From Aliivibrio fischeri (GTDB lineage Bacteria; Pseudomonadota; Gammaproteobacteria; Enterobacterales; Vibrionaceae), in contig CP160630.1 in NCBI GenBank assembly GCA_038993745.2, positions 62,001 through 126,000 of the forward strand: a stretch of DNA of 64,000 nucleotides. Direction: 5' to 3'. A program made the translations under genes and the position numbers. The notes beneath the pieces were generated by a model, which did no database searches, had not been told where the DNA came from, and saw only the letters and a program-made list of their open reading frames with translations. This document shows, piece by piece, positions 39,131 to 49,375 of the stretch. Position 1 is the first letter of the stretch. Every line of letters starts with the position of its first letter.

Positions 39131-41569
39131 TTATGCCTTCTTAACCAGTTGCACATCTACTAAGTTCGTATGTTGCGGATTACCTTTTGCTAACGGACTT
39201 GGACGTTGAGTTGTTAGTACGTTAATACAACCGCCGTGATCAATTCTTTGACCATCAGGGGCATACCAACCACCTTCGCCAAGAGCAACTACGCCCGGCA
39301 TCATACGAGGGGTCACTTTTGCCGCGATATGAACTTCACCACGGTCATTAAAGATACGGATTAAATCACCATTGTTAATGCCACGTTGCTGAGCATCCAT
39401 TGGGTTAATCCACATCTCTTGAGGTGCTGCATCTTTCAGGATGCTTACATTTCCATAGGTTGAGTGAGCTCGAGCTTTATAGTGGAATCCGGTTAATTGA
39501 AGTGGGTAATTACCCGTTTTTGATTCTTCATAGCCTTCAAAGTTAGGTACATAAATTGGAAGAGGGTGAATAACTTCGTCTTCTTTTAGTGTCCACGTAC
39601 TTGCTAATTCAGCCAGTTTTTCAGAATAAATTTCGATTTTTCCTGTTGGTGTTTTAAGCGGGTTGGCTTCAGGATCTTTACGGAACTCTTTATAAGCAAC
39701 GAAATGTTCGTCAACTTTACGCTTATAAATACCTTGTTCACGCATAGCATCAAATTCAGGCAAGCTTGGATCTTGAGCTCGTGTTAATTGGTAGAGGTGA
39801 CGTAGCCAACCTTCTTGGTCTCGACCTTCAGTAAATGCTTCTTTCACACCTAATTTATCAGCAAGGCCGGTACAAATATCATAAATACTTCTAGCTTCAA
39901 ATTGAGGTTTGATCGCTTGAGAAGCAAAGATAAAGTAAGGCATGTTACCTGCAGACGCCTCCATACAGAAATCAGATTGCTCAGAGGTGGTTAGATCAGG
40001 TAGAACGATATCCGCGTATTTTGCAGATGATGTCATGTGGTTATCAATAACCACGATCATTTCACAGGCGCTGTCATCTTGTAAGATAGTATGCGTACGG
40101 TTGATATCAGCATGTTGGTTAATAATACAGTTACCAGCGTAGTTCCAAATGAACTTGATTGGCACATCCAGTTTTTCTTTTCCTCGGATACCATCTTTCG
40201 TTGCTGTCATTTCAGGGCCACGAACGATTGCATCTGTCCATAAGAACATCGGAATAGAGGCTTCTACTGGGTTACTAAGCGTTGGGAAGCGAACAAATGG
40301 AATGCTAGAGCTACCTTCACGAGCACCAGTACCACCACCGTTAATACCAACATTCCCCGTTAGAAGTGCTAGCATAGAGATTGCACGAGAAGCAATTTCA
40401 CCATTAGCAGTACGTTGTAAGCCCCAGCCTTGGATAATGGCACACGGTTTTGTTGAACCGATTTCACGAGCGGTTTTAATGATAATGTCTTCAGGAATAC
40501 CAGTAATCGTTGACGCCCATTTTGGTGTCTTTTCAGTATTATCACCACCAAGACCTAAAATATAAGACTTATAATCACTATTTGCAGGCGCTGATGCTGG
40601 AAGTGTTTTTTCATCGTAACCAACACAATATTTATCAAGGAAGGCTTGATCAACTAAGTCTTCTTTGATCATGACGTGAGCCATCGCAGCAATGAAAGCT
40701 GTATCGGTTCCTGGACGAATAGGGATCCACTGATCTTCACGGCCACCAGCGGTATCAGTATAACGCGGGTCGATAACGATCATGCGAGCATTAGATTTCG
40801 CTTTACCTTCCATGAAATGATGGATAACACCGCCACCAGACATGCGAGTTTCAGCAGGGTTATTACCAAATTGAACGATTAATTTGGTATTTTCTAAATC
40901 TGATGGTGAGTTATTAGCAGCAAAACCACCGTAAGTATGGTTTAAACCTTCTGCAATTTGTGCCGTTGAGTAATCACCATAGTGGTTGAGATAGCCGCCG
41001 TTTAAATTCATTAAGCGAGCAATCAAACTGCCGCCTGGAGGCCAAGATTTAGTAACAGTACCACCTAGAGTACCTGTTCCGTAGTTTAGGTAAATCGCTT
41101 CGTTACCATATTCTTTTTTAATACGGTTAATGTTGTCTGCAATTTCAGTAAAAGCTTCATCCCAGCTAATACGCTTAAATTTACCTTCACCACGAGCACC
41201 AATGCGCTTCATTGGGTATTTTAAACGGTCAGGATTATAAACACGTCGACGCATTGAACGACCACGTAAACAAGCTCTTACTTGGTGATTTCCATATTCA
41301 TCATCACCAGTATTGTCGGTTTCGACCCACTTAATTTCACCATTAGACACATGCATACGTAATGGGCAGCGGCTGCCACAGTTAACGGTACATGCACTCC
41401 AAACGACTTTATCTTCAGTCGTTGCAGGTTGTGGTGCAGCAGAAGCAGAGCGAGAAGCAAAAGGAAGCGCTATACCACTAGTAATAGCTGTGATTCCACC
41501 CAATATAGACCCGCCTTTTACAAAACTGCGGCGGCTTATTTTTGGGGTTAGCAATTGTTTTAATTTCAT
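39131..41569 (-). CDS. dmsA: DmsA, molybdopterin DMSO/TMAO-type reductase
   Basis: Catalytic subunit of 812 residues. A Tat signal (SRRSFVKGG near 14) sends it to the periplasm with folded cofactor. An N-terminal [4Fe-4S] motif (CTVNCGSRCPLRMH...CLRGRSMRRR) precedes the molybdopterin domains, including YLNYGTGTLGG, QFGNNPAETRMSGGG and a C-terminal MGD-binding region. Belongs to the DmsA/YnfE branch; the substrate could be DMSO, another S- or N-oxide. A TorD-like chaperone is encoded divergently. Anaerobic regulation is expected. Confidence 0.93.
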   Translation of the reverse strand: MKLKQLLTPKISRRSFVKGGSILGGITAITSGIALPFASRSASAAPQPATTEDKVVWSACTVNCGSRCPLRMHVSNGEIKWVETDNTGDDEYGNHQVRACLRGRSMRRRVYNPDRLKYPMKRIGARGEGKFKRISWDEAFTEIADNINRIKKEYGNEAIYLNYGTGTLGGTVTKSWPPGGSLIARLMNLNGGYLNHYGDYSTAQIAEGLNHTYGGFAANNSPSDLENTKLIVQFGNNPAETRMSGGGVIHHFMEGKAKSNARMIVIDPRYTDTAGGREDQWIPIRPGTDTAFIAAMAHVMIKEDLVDQAFLDKYCVGYDEKTLPASAPANSDYKSYILGLGGDNTEKTPKWASTITGIPEDIIIKTAREIGSTKPCAIIQGWGLQRTANGEIASRAISMLALLTGNVGINGGGTGAREGSSSIPFVRFPTLSNPVEASIPMFLWTDAIVRGPEMTATKDGIRGKEKLDVPIKFIWNYAGNCIINQHADINRTHTILQDDSACEMIVVIDNHMTSSAKYADIVLPDLTTSEQSDFCMEASAGNMPYFIFASQAIKPQFEARSIYDICTGLADKLGVKEAFTEGRDQEGWLRHLYQLTRAQDPSLPEFDAMREQGIYKRKVDEHFVAYKEFRKDPEANPLKTPTGKIEIYSEKLAELASTWTLKEDEVIHPLPIYVPNFEGYEESKTGNYPLQLTGFHYKARAHSTYGNVSILKDAAPQEMWINPMDAQQRGINNGDLIRIFNDRGEVHIAAKVTPRMMPGVVALGEGGWYAPDGQRIDHGGCINVLTTQRPSPLAKGNPQHTNLVDVQLVKKA

Positions 41570-41904
41570 GTATCGACATTCTCTAAGTTATATCTTGGAA
41601 TTGATATGTTCCGATGGAAATTATTATCATTACGATTACTACCTCTCAATGGGTAGTTATTCACATAATTTAATTTTTATATATAAATAAACATTGTTTT
41701 TGATCAAGCAAAAGAGACTGAGTTATAAATATGACTATTAATAAGCTTAAATGTATCGATTTTGGGAATGTTGTTTCATAGGAAGAATAACTTTGCTAAA
41801 TATTGAATATATTAATAGTGAATTTAGTTGAGCGAGAACAAAAAAAACCTTAACACTTATAGTAAGATTTAAATCAATGGTTAAATTTTTATATAAGAAT
41901 ATTA
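41570..41904. other. Divergent promoter region of the dms genes
   Basis: A 335-bp AT-rich region. aagatttaaatcaa (41864-41877) matches the FNR consensus TTGAT-N4-ATCAA at 8 of 10 positions, but lies only 28 bp before the chaperone start; ttgatcaa at 41700-41707 is a second partial match. No gene seen. Confidence 0.4.
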
Positions 41905-42489
41905 ATGGAAAACATAAGTGCTGCGGCAAAATTATTTGGTAGTCTTTTTTATTACCCACTAAATAATGATAATAATACTCAATACATAAATTATATTAAG
42001 CAAAGTGAAGATTTGGATGATACTGAGTTTTCAAATTTTATCCGAGCGTATGAAGCGACAGATAATGAACTTGTTGCTGATGATTTTCAGCGTTTGTTTG
42101 AAGGGTGTGATGTTATGCCTGCACCACCTTGGGGTTCAGTATACCTAGATAGAGAACAAGTTATATTTGGTGATTCAACTTTACGTTTCCGCCAGTTTTT
42201 ACTTAACCATAATATTGAGTTAAACACAGGAATGAGGGAGCCAGAAGATCAATTTGGTCTTTCTTTATTAGCAATGGCTATGATGATTGATCAAGAAAAA
42301 GATGAAAGTGTTATTTCAGAGTTACTTTCAGAGCATTTATTGCCTTGGTCATATCATTATTTAGAGTTAGTTAAAAAACACAGCAAAACAGATGTATATA
42401 AAACATTATCGGATATTACTTCTGGTTGGTTAGCTGCATTACAAAAAGAACTTAATATTACACCGCACGAATATAAGTTGTATTTTTAA
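41905..42489 (+). CDS. TorD/DmsD-family molybdoenzyme chaperone
   Basis: A 194-residue helical cytoplasmic chaperone that binds the Tat signal of DmsA and helps cofactor loading. The conserved core is YEATDNELVADDFQRLFEGC, PAPPWGSVYLDREQVIFGDST (read as two parts: PAPPWGSVYLD and REQVIFG), and EPEDQFGLSLLAMA. Its stop overlaps the start of the next gene by one base. Divergent from dmsA, which supports dedication to that enzyme. Confidence 0.9.
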   Translation: MENISAAAKLFGSLFYYPLNNDNNTQYINYIKQSEDLDDTEFSNFIRAYEATDNELVADDFQRLFEGCDVMPAPPWGSVYLDREQVIFGDSTLRFRQFLLNHNIELNTGMREPEDQFGLSLLAMAMMIDQEKDESVISELLSEHLLPWSYHYLELVKKHSKTDVYKTLSDITSGWLAALQKELNITPHEYKLYF

Positions 42490-43046
42490 TGAAAGATAAA
42501 AGAGATGAAAACTATTATCGTTCTTATTTGGAGCATAAAACCGTAAGCCGACGTGGTTTATTTCGTGGACTATTGTCTGGTGCAAATAAATCATTAAAAG
42601 AGTCATCTCAAAATACAATTAAACCGACAGTAGCAAGATCTCCTTATGCTATTGAAGAGGGGCTATTTAGAGAGCTTTGCCAAGATTGCGAACAGTGCAC
42701 TACTGCATGCCCTCAACATGTAATAGAGATAGTGGATGCCCGTCCTCAATTGAATCTTGATTATAATCACTGTACTTTTTGTGGAGAGTGCCAGTTGGTA
42801 TGTGATTCAGGCGCTTTAGGTAAAGATCTAGGTATTATCAATTTACAACCTGAGTTTATTTCAAGTTGTAATAATAAACTTTCTGGAGGGTGTGAAGTGT
42901 GTGCTGATGCTTGCCCGCAGAAAGCGATAATTATCGAACCTAGAAAGTTGCCACAGGTGGACGCATCTTTATGCAATGGTTGTGGCTTATGTCGTTCTGC
43001 GTGTTTTATTGGTGCAGTGCAAATGACTTTTGTCGTTCCAAGCTAG
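42489..43046 (+). CDS. NapF-like ferredoxin-type protein
   Basis: A 185-residue cytoplasmic iron-sulfur protein with an RR motif near the N-terminus (SRRGLFRGLLSG), which resembles NapF rather than a full Tat signal. It has 4Fe-4S motifs CQDCEQCTTACP, CTFCGECQLVCD, GCEVCADACP and CNGCGLCRSACF. NapF-like proteins help mature or reduce periplasmic molybdoenzymes. Coupled by TAATG to the chaperone gene, so probably serves DmsABC. Confidence 0.88.
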   Translation: MKDKRDENYYRSYLEHKTVSRRGLFRGLLSGANKSLKESSQNTIKPTVARSPYAIEEGLFRELCQDCEQCTTACPQHVIEIVDARPQLNLDYNHCTFCGECQLVCDSGALGKDLGIINLQPEFISSCNNKLSGGCEVCADACPQKAIIIEPRKLPQVDASLCNGCGLCRSACFIGAVQMTFVVPS

Positions 43047-43064
43047 TATGTATTTAAATGCATT

Positions 43065-43096
43065 AAAAAAGGTGACAATTGAATGTCACCTTTTTT
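43065..43096 (+). terminator. Intrinsic terminator
   Basis: 13-bp perfect stem aaaaaaggtgaca / tgtcacctttttt with a 6-nt loop, between convergent genes, usable in both directions. Confidence 0.9.
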
Positions 43097-43124
43097 ATTA
43101 TTATGCGAGAAAATAACTGGCGTA

Positions 43125-44219
43125 TTAACGCTGCTCTAATGGATAAGAGCGGTAACTCCACATACCATAAACGCGTAATGCATCTCGGTAGATACCTAAT
43201 AGTTCTTTATCTGTAGGTACTTTTAACTCTTCAAGTGGGCGATCATTGGCAGAGTAAGTATCAAACGTGATCCCTTTAGGGCCGGTTTGCCAACTTGCAA
43301 CTTCAAATAATGCTTGTCCACGACGAACGTGACTTGCAGAGCTGATGATAGTTGCATGATCGATATTATGTCGAGCTAATGCATAGCTACTGTATAAGGC
43401 ATTTTCAACAGTGCTTCTTGCGTAATTATCTTCAATGATACGTGATGCATCAATGCCGTTTTTCACTAACCAATCAGCCATCAGTTTGCCTTCGGTTTTG
43501 TGGTTTTTAGGAACGCCTCCCGTTACAACAATGTATGAGTTAGGGTTTTTCTTCGCCATATCCAATGTTGCGTTTAAGCGATCAATCAAGATTGGGTTCA
43601 TGCTGCCATCTGGGTTCAGAGCATAGCCCAAAGTAATAATGGCATTTTTGCCTTTACCTTGTTTTTTGATGGTATTACTTAATGGTGTTTCAACGATTCG
43701 GTCAATGGTTGACATTATCTTCTTCAGATCTGCAACACGGCCTTTATTAAGCTGCTCTAATGCCGTTAAGTGACGTGTAACTTCGCTTTTATTCCCTTTG
43801 AAGTTCTGCCAGATCACAAGATAAGAATGTGCATCTACATCATCTGGAGCCACGCTTAAAATTTGAGTAAAGAGTTCGATTGCGCGATCAACATTGCTGT
43901 TATAGATCTGAGCATTAGCAGCAGAAAAAAGTAGGTCAACACGGTAAGGTTCAAGTTGGTAAGCTTCAAGAAGACGATTAGTTATCATCTCCATGTTGCT
44001 TGGCATCTTTGCCGTAAACCCTGCATGTGAAATACGTGAAGGGTTCTTAAATACCTGATAAGCATCATTTAAAAGCTGATCCACAACCTGACGTTGAGAG
44101 GTCATCTCTGTATAGTCAACTTGTGGTTGAACGGTATCTAAAGCAGCATCAACGTTTGTTGAGTATAGTGAGCCAGAGAAAATAACAGCAAGAGAAAGTG
44201 TAAGTAGGGTGCGTTTCAT
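43125..44219 (-). CDS. Exported DUF218 (YdcF/SanA/ElyC-like) protein with TPR-like region
   Basis: A 364-residue protein with signal peptide (MKRTLLTLSLAVIFSGSLYS, cleaved near VDAA). Residues about 60-160 look like TPR helices (YQLEPYRVDLLFSAANAQIY; SVAPDDVDAHSYLVIWQN). Then a DUF218 domain: ITLGYALNPDGSMNPILIDRL, IVVTGGVPKNHKTEGKLMADWL, EDNYARSTVENALYSSYAL. DUF218 proteins act in envelope carbohydrate metabolism; exact reaction unknown. Monocistronic. Confidence 0.82.
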   Translation of the reverse strand: MKRTLLTLSLAVIFSGSLYSTNVDAALDTVQPQVDYTEMTSQRQVVDQLLNDAYQVFKNPSRISHAGFTAKMPSNMEMITNRLLEAYQLEPYRVDLLFSAANAQIYNSNVDRAIELFTQILSVAPDDVDAHSYLVIWQNFKGNKSEVTRHLTALEQLNKGRVADLKKIMSTIDRIVETPLSNTIKKQGKGKNAIITLGYALNPDGSMNPILIDRLNATLDMAKKNPNSYIVVTGGVPKNHKTEGKLMADWLVKNGIDASRIIEDNYARSTVENALYSSYALARHNIDHATIISSASHVRRGQALFEVASWQTGPKGITFDTYSANDRPLEELKVPTDKELLGIYRDALRVYGMWSYRSYPLEQR

Positions 44220-44352
44220 TATTTTTTATTCCAAAGGGTAAACGTAGTTTAATCCTATTACTTGAAAATAAAGAGTATTGTGAGCGCAATCGTATTTGGT
44301 TTTATTGGATTGAAGTGAATCCTAATAGTGTGAACTAATGTCACACAAGAAA

Positions 44353-44380
44353 ATAAGTAGGGCATGATAACCCTACTTTA
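44353..44380 (-). terminator. Terminator after ggt
   Basis: Stem aagtaggg / ccctactt with an 8-nt loop at 44355-44378, followed by a T-rich tract on the minus strand. Confidence 0.75.
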
Positions 44381-44386
44381 TCTGTT

Positions 44387-46139
44387 TTATTTTGTAATAA
44401 CCTTACCTTCACGACGGGGATCCGCTGCACCAATAAGTGAGTTTTCTTGCAGTTTAATCGCTTGAAGGCCAGAGTTTAGTTCTTTAACTTGAACTTTAAA
44501 TCCTAGCTTTTCTAATTTAGGAATCCACGCTTCGGCTGGCGTATCTTTCTCTATTTCAAATGCCCCAAATCGATTATTCATATTAGGTAAGTCAATCGCT
44601 TGTTGTAAATTTAAGCCCCAATCAAGATGAGCAACCAAGGTTTTAGCTACATACCCTATAATTTGGCTGCCACCGGAGAGCCAATTGCTATATAAGGTTT
44701 ATTGTCTTTCATCACAATCGTCGGTGCCATGGAGGATCTCGGGCGTTTTCCCGGTTCAATACGGTTGGCGATTGGTATGCCATTAACGTGGCTTCTAAAG
44801 GAGAAATCGGTTAACTCATTATTTAATAAGAATCCTCTGACCATTAAGCGAGAACCAAAACCATTTTCTATTGTGGTGGTGATTGAAACGACATTACGCT
44901 CATTATCGACAATAGAAAAATGACTCGTAGAAGGTAATTCAATCGCTTCGTCTAAAGCGTAATTATTGGCATGTGACCACGGAGGTGAACCTGCTGTGGT
45001 CTCAACTAACGCATTTTCACCTTGTAATAATTGGGCTCGTTGTTCCAAATAGTTTTTGTCTAATAAGCCTTGAGTTGGCATTGGTACATAATCACTGTCA
45101 GCTATGTACTTACCTCTATCTGCAAAAGCTAACCGAGAAGCATCACCGAGCAATCTCCAGCTTTGTACGTTATCCTTACCCATGTTTGAGATTGGGTAAT
45201 GGCTGAGTATTCCCATGATTTGCCCAAGGGTTAATGCGCCGGAACTTGGCGGTCCCATTCCACAGATCGCATATTGACGATAAGGTGCACAGACTGGCTC
45301 ACGCTCTTTCACTTGATAAGCTGTAAAATCAATTAAATTAAGCACCCAGGGTTAGAGGTTTCATTTCTTACTGTATTTACAATATCTTCTGCGATTTCTC
45401 CTTGATAGAACGCCTTTGCTCCTTGCTCTGAAATCGCTTCTAATGTATTGGCATATTGAAGGTTTTTAAGTTGTTGTCCTGCTTTAATTGGGGAACCATC
45501 TTGATTAAAGAAATAGGCTTTTGTTACTGGAGAACGCTGTAGAAATTCTTGGTCATTATCAACCAACTTAGCTAAACGAGGACTAACTATAAAGCCTTCC
45601 GTTGCCAACTTTATTGCTGGTTTAAATAAGGTTTTCCAATCTAATTTCCCAAGCTTTTGGTGGGTATCCCACATTAGTTTTATTGTGCCAGGAGTACCAA
45701 CCGATCGTCCTCCTACAACAGCGTCATAAAACTTAAGAGGCTCTCCTTTTTGATCTTGAAAGAGTTGAGGCGTAACTGCTAGTGGGGCAGTTTCTCTTCC
45801 ATCAAAAGTCGTTAGATCTTGTTTTTTTACATCCCAGTAAACAAGGAATGCGCCGCCACCGATGCCTGAAGATTGAGGCTCAACTAAGCCAAGAACTAAT
45901 TGGGTTGCCACCATCGCATCAATGGCATTACCGCCTTTGCGTAGCATTTCTGCTCCTGCTTCACTAGCATAAGGATTTGCAGAAGCAATCATCCATTCTT
46001 TGCCTTTAACTAGGTTCTGTTTGGTTAACCCTGTTGAGGCTTCTGGAGCAATATTGTCCGTGCTTTGAGCTGAGAATGATGCGGGACTTACGATAGAGGT
46101 AGAGATTAATAAGGTGAGTGTTGACGCTTTCCATTGCAT
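44387..46139 (-). CDS. ggt: Gamma-glutamyltranspeptidase (two frameshifts)
   Basis: Periplasmic enzyme that cleaves gamma-glutamyl bonds such as in glutathione, self-processed into two chains. Signal peptide to about 24 (SFSAQ). Substrate motif SGIGGGAFLVYWD; the nucleophile is the Thr in PSTSHFSIVD; MAPTIVMKDNKPYIAIGSPGG at the C-terminal side. Frame breaks near 45346 (GGG to GGGG repairs NPGVLNLIDF) and 44673 (GG to GGG repairs IGSPGGSQIIGYVAKTL). With two added bases the enzyme is 584 residues, normal for the family. Confidence 0.88.
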
Positions 46140-46253
46140 AGAAGCTCCTTAGTCTAACAAAGAAGATTGGGTTAGATAAAAAGACTGACAGAGGACAAGA
46201 AGAGTGTCGAATAGCTTATTATGGTTCTTGGTTGATGCTCACATTTTAAACGA

Positions 46254-46280
46254 ATTGAGAGTGAGTCATTCACTCTCAAT
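46254..46280 (-). terminator. Terminator after the metallo-beta-lactamase-fold gene
   Basis: 11-bp stem attgagagtga / tcactctcaat with a 5-nt loop, located after the stop of the gene at 46302. Confidence 0.75.
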
Positions 46281-46301
46281 ATTGTGCTTTATGAAGTTAA
46301 G

Positions 46302-47369
46302 TTACATTTCACGCCACCAATGAGATGTTACTTTTGGGTCTGTGATCATGATTTTCTCCCCAATAATTGGGGTGACTAAACGTACTTTTTTTTCGGCACT
46401 AATAGCAGATACCTGTTCTAGAGGATCTTGCCAATCGTGCAGGGCTAAATCAAACGTACTATTATGAATTGGCATCATAGTTTGTCCTTTAACATCTACA
46501 TGCGCTTGTACACTTTGTGATGGGAACATATGAATATCTGACCACAATTCATTATATGCGCCAGTTTCAATCATCGTTAAGTCAAATGGTCCGTATTTAT
46601 CGCCGATCTCTTTAAATCCAGAAAAATAACCAGAGTCGCCACTAAAGAAAAGGTTGGCTTGTTTGCCTTTGATAGCCCAACTTCCCCATAGCGTGCTGTT
46701 TTTATCTGTTAAACCACGACCAGAGAAATGTTGGGTTGGTGCAAAAGAGAATTCAATATGACTAACCGTATGAGATTGCCACCAATCAAACTCGGTGATC
46801 TTATTTTCTTCTACACCCCATTTTTTGAGTAATTTCCCAACACGAAGAGGAACGACAAAGTGCTCTACTTTATCGTTTAACTGTTTTACTGCATGCTTAT
46901 CGAGATGATCATAATGGTCATGGCTAATAGCAACCACTTGAATTGTTGGGAGATCAGAAATCGAGATAGGCGCAGCATGAAAACGTTTTGGTCCCGCCCA
47001 TTGAACAGGTGAAGCGCGATCACTAAAAACAGGATCAGTTAAGATAAGTTGACCGTCAAGTTTGATCAAAACAGAGGAGTGCCCAAGGCGATATAGAACG
47101 GCTTCTTTTTCTTGCATTAAATCATCAATAGAAATGGCTTGAACAGGTACTGTATTTTTGGGTGTCGCCTCAACTCTTGTGGTTGAAATGTATGCTTTAG
47201 CGATATCCCAAATATTACTTGCACTGGTCGTGTATTCCATCTCGCTGTTTTTAAAACGAGCTTGGGAATCCTTCTCACCTTGTTGGAAATAAGAAAAAGT
47301 GAAAGCCATGACGGTAACTCCTATTAAAGCGATCTTTTTATTGATAATCAAAGTACGTTCTTTTTTCAT
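46302..47369 (-). CDS. Metallo-beta-lactamase-fold hydrolase, RomA/NAPE-PLD-like
   Basis: A 355-residue membrane-anchored or exported hydrolase. N-terminal hydrophobic segment (KKIALIGVTVMAFTFSYF, about 8-25). The metal site has SHDHYDHLDKH (HxHxDH), a later His in APTQHFSGRG, Asp in FFSGDSGY, and a terminal His (MMPIHNSTFDLALHD). The pattern RLGHSSVLIKLDGQLILTDPVF (two parts: RLGHSSVLIKLDG and QLILTDPVF) and WAGPKRFHA is that of RomA/NAPE-PLD-like proteins. I use ATG 47369, with aaaaggga upstream. Divergent from its likely regulator, a TetR protein. Confidence 0.86.
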   Translation of the reverse strand: MKKERTLIINKKIALIGVTVMAFTFSYFQQGEKDSQARFKNSEMEYTTSASNIWDIAKAYISTTRVEATPKNTVPVQAISIDDLMQEKEAVLYRLGHSSVLIKLDGQLILTDPVFSDRASPVQWAGPKRFHAAPISISDLPTIQVVAISHDHYDHLDKHAVKQLNDKVEHFVVPLRVGKLLKKWGVEENKITEFDWWQSHTVSHIEFSFAPTQHFSGRGLTDKNSTLWGSWAIKGKQANLFFSGDSGYFSGFKEIGDKYGPFDLTMIETGAYNELWSDIHMFPSQSVQAHVDVKGQTMMPIHNSTFDLALHDWQDPLEQVSAISAEKKVRLVTPIIGEKIMITDPKVTSHWWREM

Positions 47370-47494
47370 ATTTATCCCTTTTAACCACTCGTCATTTCTA
47401 AACACTTTCTTACTGTGATTGGTATTAGAGTAGCTAATTTTCCTTATTTCGTCGTTTTCCTTACGAGGATTCAGTCCTCTTATAAAGTAAACTA

Positions 47495-47540
47495 CACCGA
47501 CTAGTTTACATTTTAAAAGTGAAAAGTAAACTAGTTAGTG
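47495..47540. promoter_or_regulatory. Inverted-repeat operator, likely TetR target
   Basis: caccgactagtttac (47495-47509) and gtaaactagttagtg (47526-47540) are 15-bp inverted arms with two mismatches. A further gtaaact half-site at 47487-47493 pairs with agtttac at 47503-47509. It lies between divergent hydrolase and TetR genes, the standard place for TetR autoregulation. Confidence 0.65.
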
Positions 47541-47603
47541 TAAAATGAATCGCAGTGGTGACAGTTTTTAATCGTTATCATGTTCTATATTTAAGGTATC
47601 TTT

Positions 47604-48218
47604 ATGATTGAAAAGAAAAAAAACAGAAGTGAATTAAAGCGTGAAGCGATTCTTGCGGCAGCGAAAAAGGCATATCAAGATGATGGTGTGCAAAATACTA
47701 GCATGGATAAACTGGCATCTTTAGCTCAAGTATCAAAACGCACGGTTTATAATCACTTCTCATCTAAAGAAGCCTTAGTTATGGAGTTATTGTCTGATTT
47801 ATGGCAAAACTCGATGGCAGATATTGATATTCAGTTTTCTGAAAATGTGAGTATTCAAGACCAACTAGAGCGATTGCTGCTCGCTGAGTTGAACGTTATT
47901 GGTGCTCAATCGTATCTAGACTTAGCGAAAGTGGCCTTTGGTCATTTCTTTTATAAACCTGATGAATTGCAACTTCAGGTTGAAAAAATGGCAGAGCAAG
48001 AGACGGCGTTATCTCGTTGGTTACAGTTAATGATGGACACAAAAAAGCTGACTATTGAAGATAAGCATAAAGCGGGAGTTCAATTACATAGCTTATTAAA
48101 AGGCAGTGCTTTTTGGCCTCAATTAGTGGGAATGAGGGCTGTTTTATCTTCGGAAGAGAAAGAACAACTGGTTACTGAAACGGCTGATATGTTTTTGAGT
48201 CGTTATTTAAAAAGATAA
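47604..48218 (+). CDS. TetR/AcrR-family transcriptional repressor
   Basis: A 204-residue repressor with N-terminal helix-turn-helix (NTSMDKLASLAQVSKRTVYN, HFSSKEALVMELL, about residues 32-64) and a TetR_C_7-like ligand domain. It is divergent from the metallo-beta-lactamase-fold gene with a large inverted repeat between them. It probably represses both. The inducer is unknown. Confidence 0.9.
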   Translation: MIEKKKNRSELKREAILAAAKKAYQDDGVQNTSMDKLASLAQVSKRTVYNHFSSKEALVMELLSDLWQNSMADIDIQFSENVSIQDQLERLLLAELNVIGAQSYLDLAKVAFGHFFYKPDELQLQVEKMAEQETALSRWLQLMMDTKKLTIEDKHKAGVQLHSLLKGSAFWPQLVGMRAVLSSEEKEQLVTETADMFLSRYLKR

Positions 48219-48340
48219 AAAAGAAATACGATAAACGTCACAAGGCTCAAATACATACCAAAAAGATCCACCAGTTACAGTAATAATAGGCTAAAAAATA
48301 CTCTATCATTGTGTGTATATTCAATGAGTAGGTGGGCTTA

Positions 48341-49330
48341 ATGAAACAAAAGGATTTTTTTTTATATGCCGTTATGAGTGTGTTTTTAGGTATGCAAGGA
48401 TGTGCATCATCTTCAGACATCAAGCAGAATGTAGGTACTTCTGAGATTGCTCATACAAAACAAACATTACAAATTGCTGGTCTAAAACATTGTAATAACG
48501 AAGGTAACGACTCAATTCACTTAAACCCAGATGAACCCTTAACAATTATTGTTCATGGTTGTTTTTCGTCTGCTGGACGCTTTGAGATCTTAGCCGATGT
48601 TTATGGACTATACGACCAACAAGCCATTTGTTTTGAATATGATGATAGAAAAAGTCTAGAAGACACATCAGGTGAGCTTGTAGCGGCTTTAAATCAGCTA
48701 TCAACTCAAAATCCGAATCAAGACCTACATGTTATTGGCCATAGTCAAGGAGGGTTGGTTGCCCGACGTGCATTAACTTCAGAAAGAGAAGATCAACAAA
48801 CGGTCACGGCTAAGAAAGTGCAATTAACAACGGTTTCATCTCCCTTTAATGGTATTGAAATTTCATCACATTGTGGAATAACGCCTTTACGTATTCTCTC
48901 ATTAGGTATTGTCGATTTGATTTGTTATGCCGTGACGGGAGAAAAATACCAACAAATACCGCCGAATGCTGATTTTATCGAGCAACCAGGTGATCTTGTC
49001 GCATCAGTCTCTCAGCATTTGGTGATCAAAACCGATGAGCGAAATTCGTGTCGTAAGGAAAATGACAAAGGAGAATGCATTGAGGACGATTACGTTTTCA
49101 GTGTTAATGAACAATCAAATAATCAAGTTGATGATGGTGTGAACACGGATTTAGTAATCGTAAAAGCAGGTCATGTTGAGATTGTTGGAAATGGAGAGTC
49201 AGTACCAACAGCTCTAATTAATATATTAAAACAGAAAGAAGTATTGGTGGATAAATCGGATATCAATCAACAAGAACAGGCTCGTTTACTTCAACTTCTT
49301 TATTCAACGCCACAAGAATCAAATCTATAA
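48341..49330 (+). CDS. Lipoprotein alpha/beta-hydrolase (lipase-like)
   Basis: A 329-residue lipoprotein: signal peptide ending LGMQGC (Cys lipidation site). Alpha/beta-hydrolase features: TIIVHGCFSSAG near the oxyanion strand, VIGHSQGGLVARRAL with the nucleophile Ser in GHSQG, a later Asp and a conserved His (KAGHVEIVGNG). A CRKENDKGEC pair of Cys is inserted near 240. Start ATG 48341 (MKQKDFF) rather than GTG 48332. Substrate unknown; ester or lipid likely. Confidence 0.82.
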   Translation: MKQKDFFLYAVMSVFLGMQGCASSSDIKQNVGTSEIAHTKQTLQIAGLKHCNNEGNDSIHLNPDEPLTIIVHGCFSSAGRFEILADVYGLYDQQAICFEYDDRKSLEDTSGELVAALNQLSTQNPNQDLHVIGHSQGGLVARRALTSEREDQQTVTAKKVQLTTVSSPFNGIEISSHCGITPLRILSLGIVDLICYAVTGEKYQQIPPNADFIEQPGDLVASVSQHLVIKTDERNSCRKENDKGECIEDDYVFSVNEQSNNQVDDGVNTDLVIVKAGHVEIVGNGESVPTALINILKQKEVLVDKSDINQQEQARLLQLLYSTPQESNL

Positions 49331-49332
49331 AA

Positions 49333-49354
49333 AACCAGCCGGTGGAGGCTGGTT
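49333..49354. terminator. Short hairpin between convergent genes
   Basis: 8-bp stem aaccagcc / ggctggtt with a 6-nt loop, after the lipoprotein stop. Confidence 0.65.
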
Positions 49355-49375
49355 GATTTAAATGATGATGGTTAT

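Noticed and set aside
41864..41877. Firm FNR operator for dms genes
   Set aside because: Only a partial match to the consensus and poorly placed relative to both starts.
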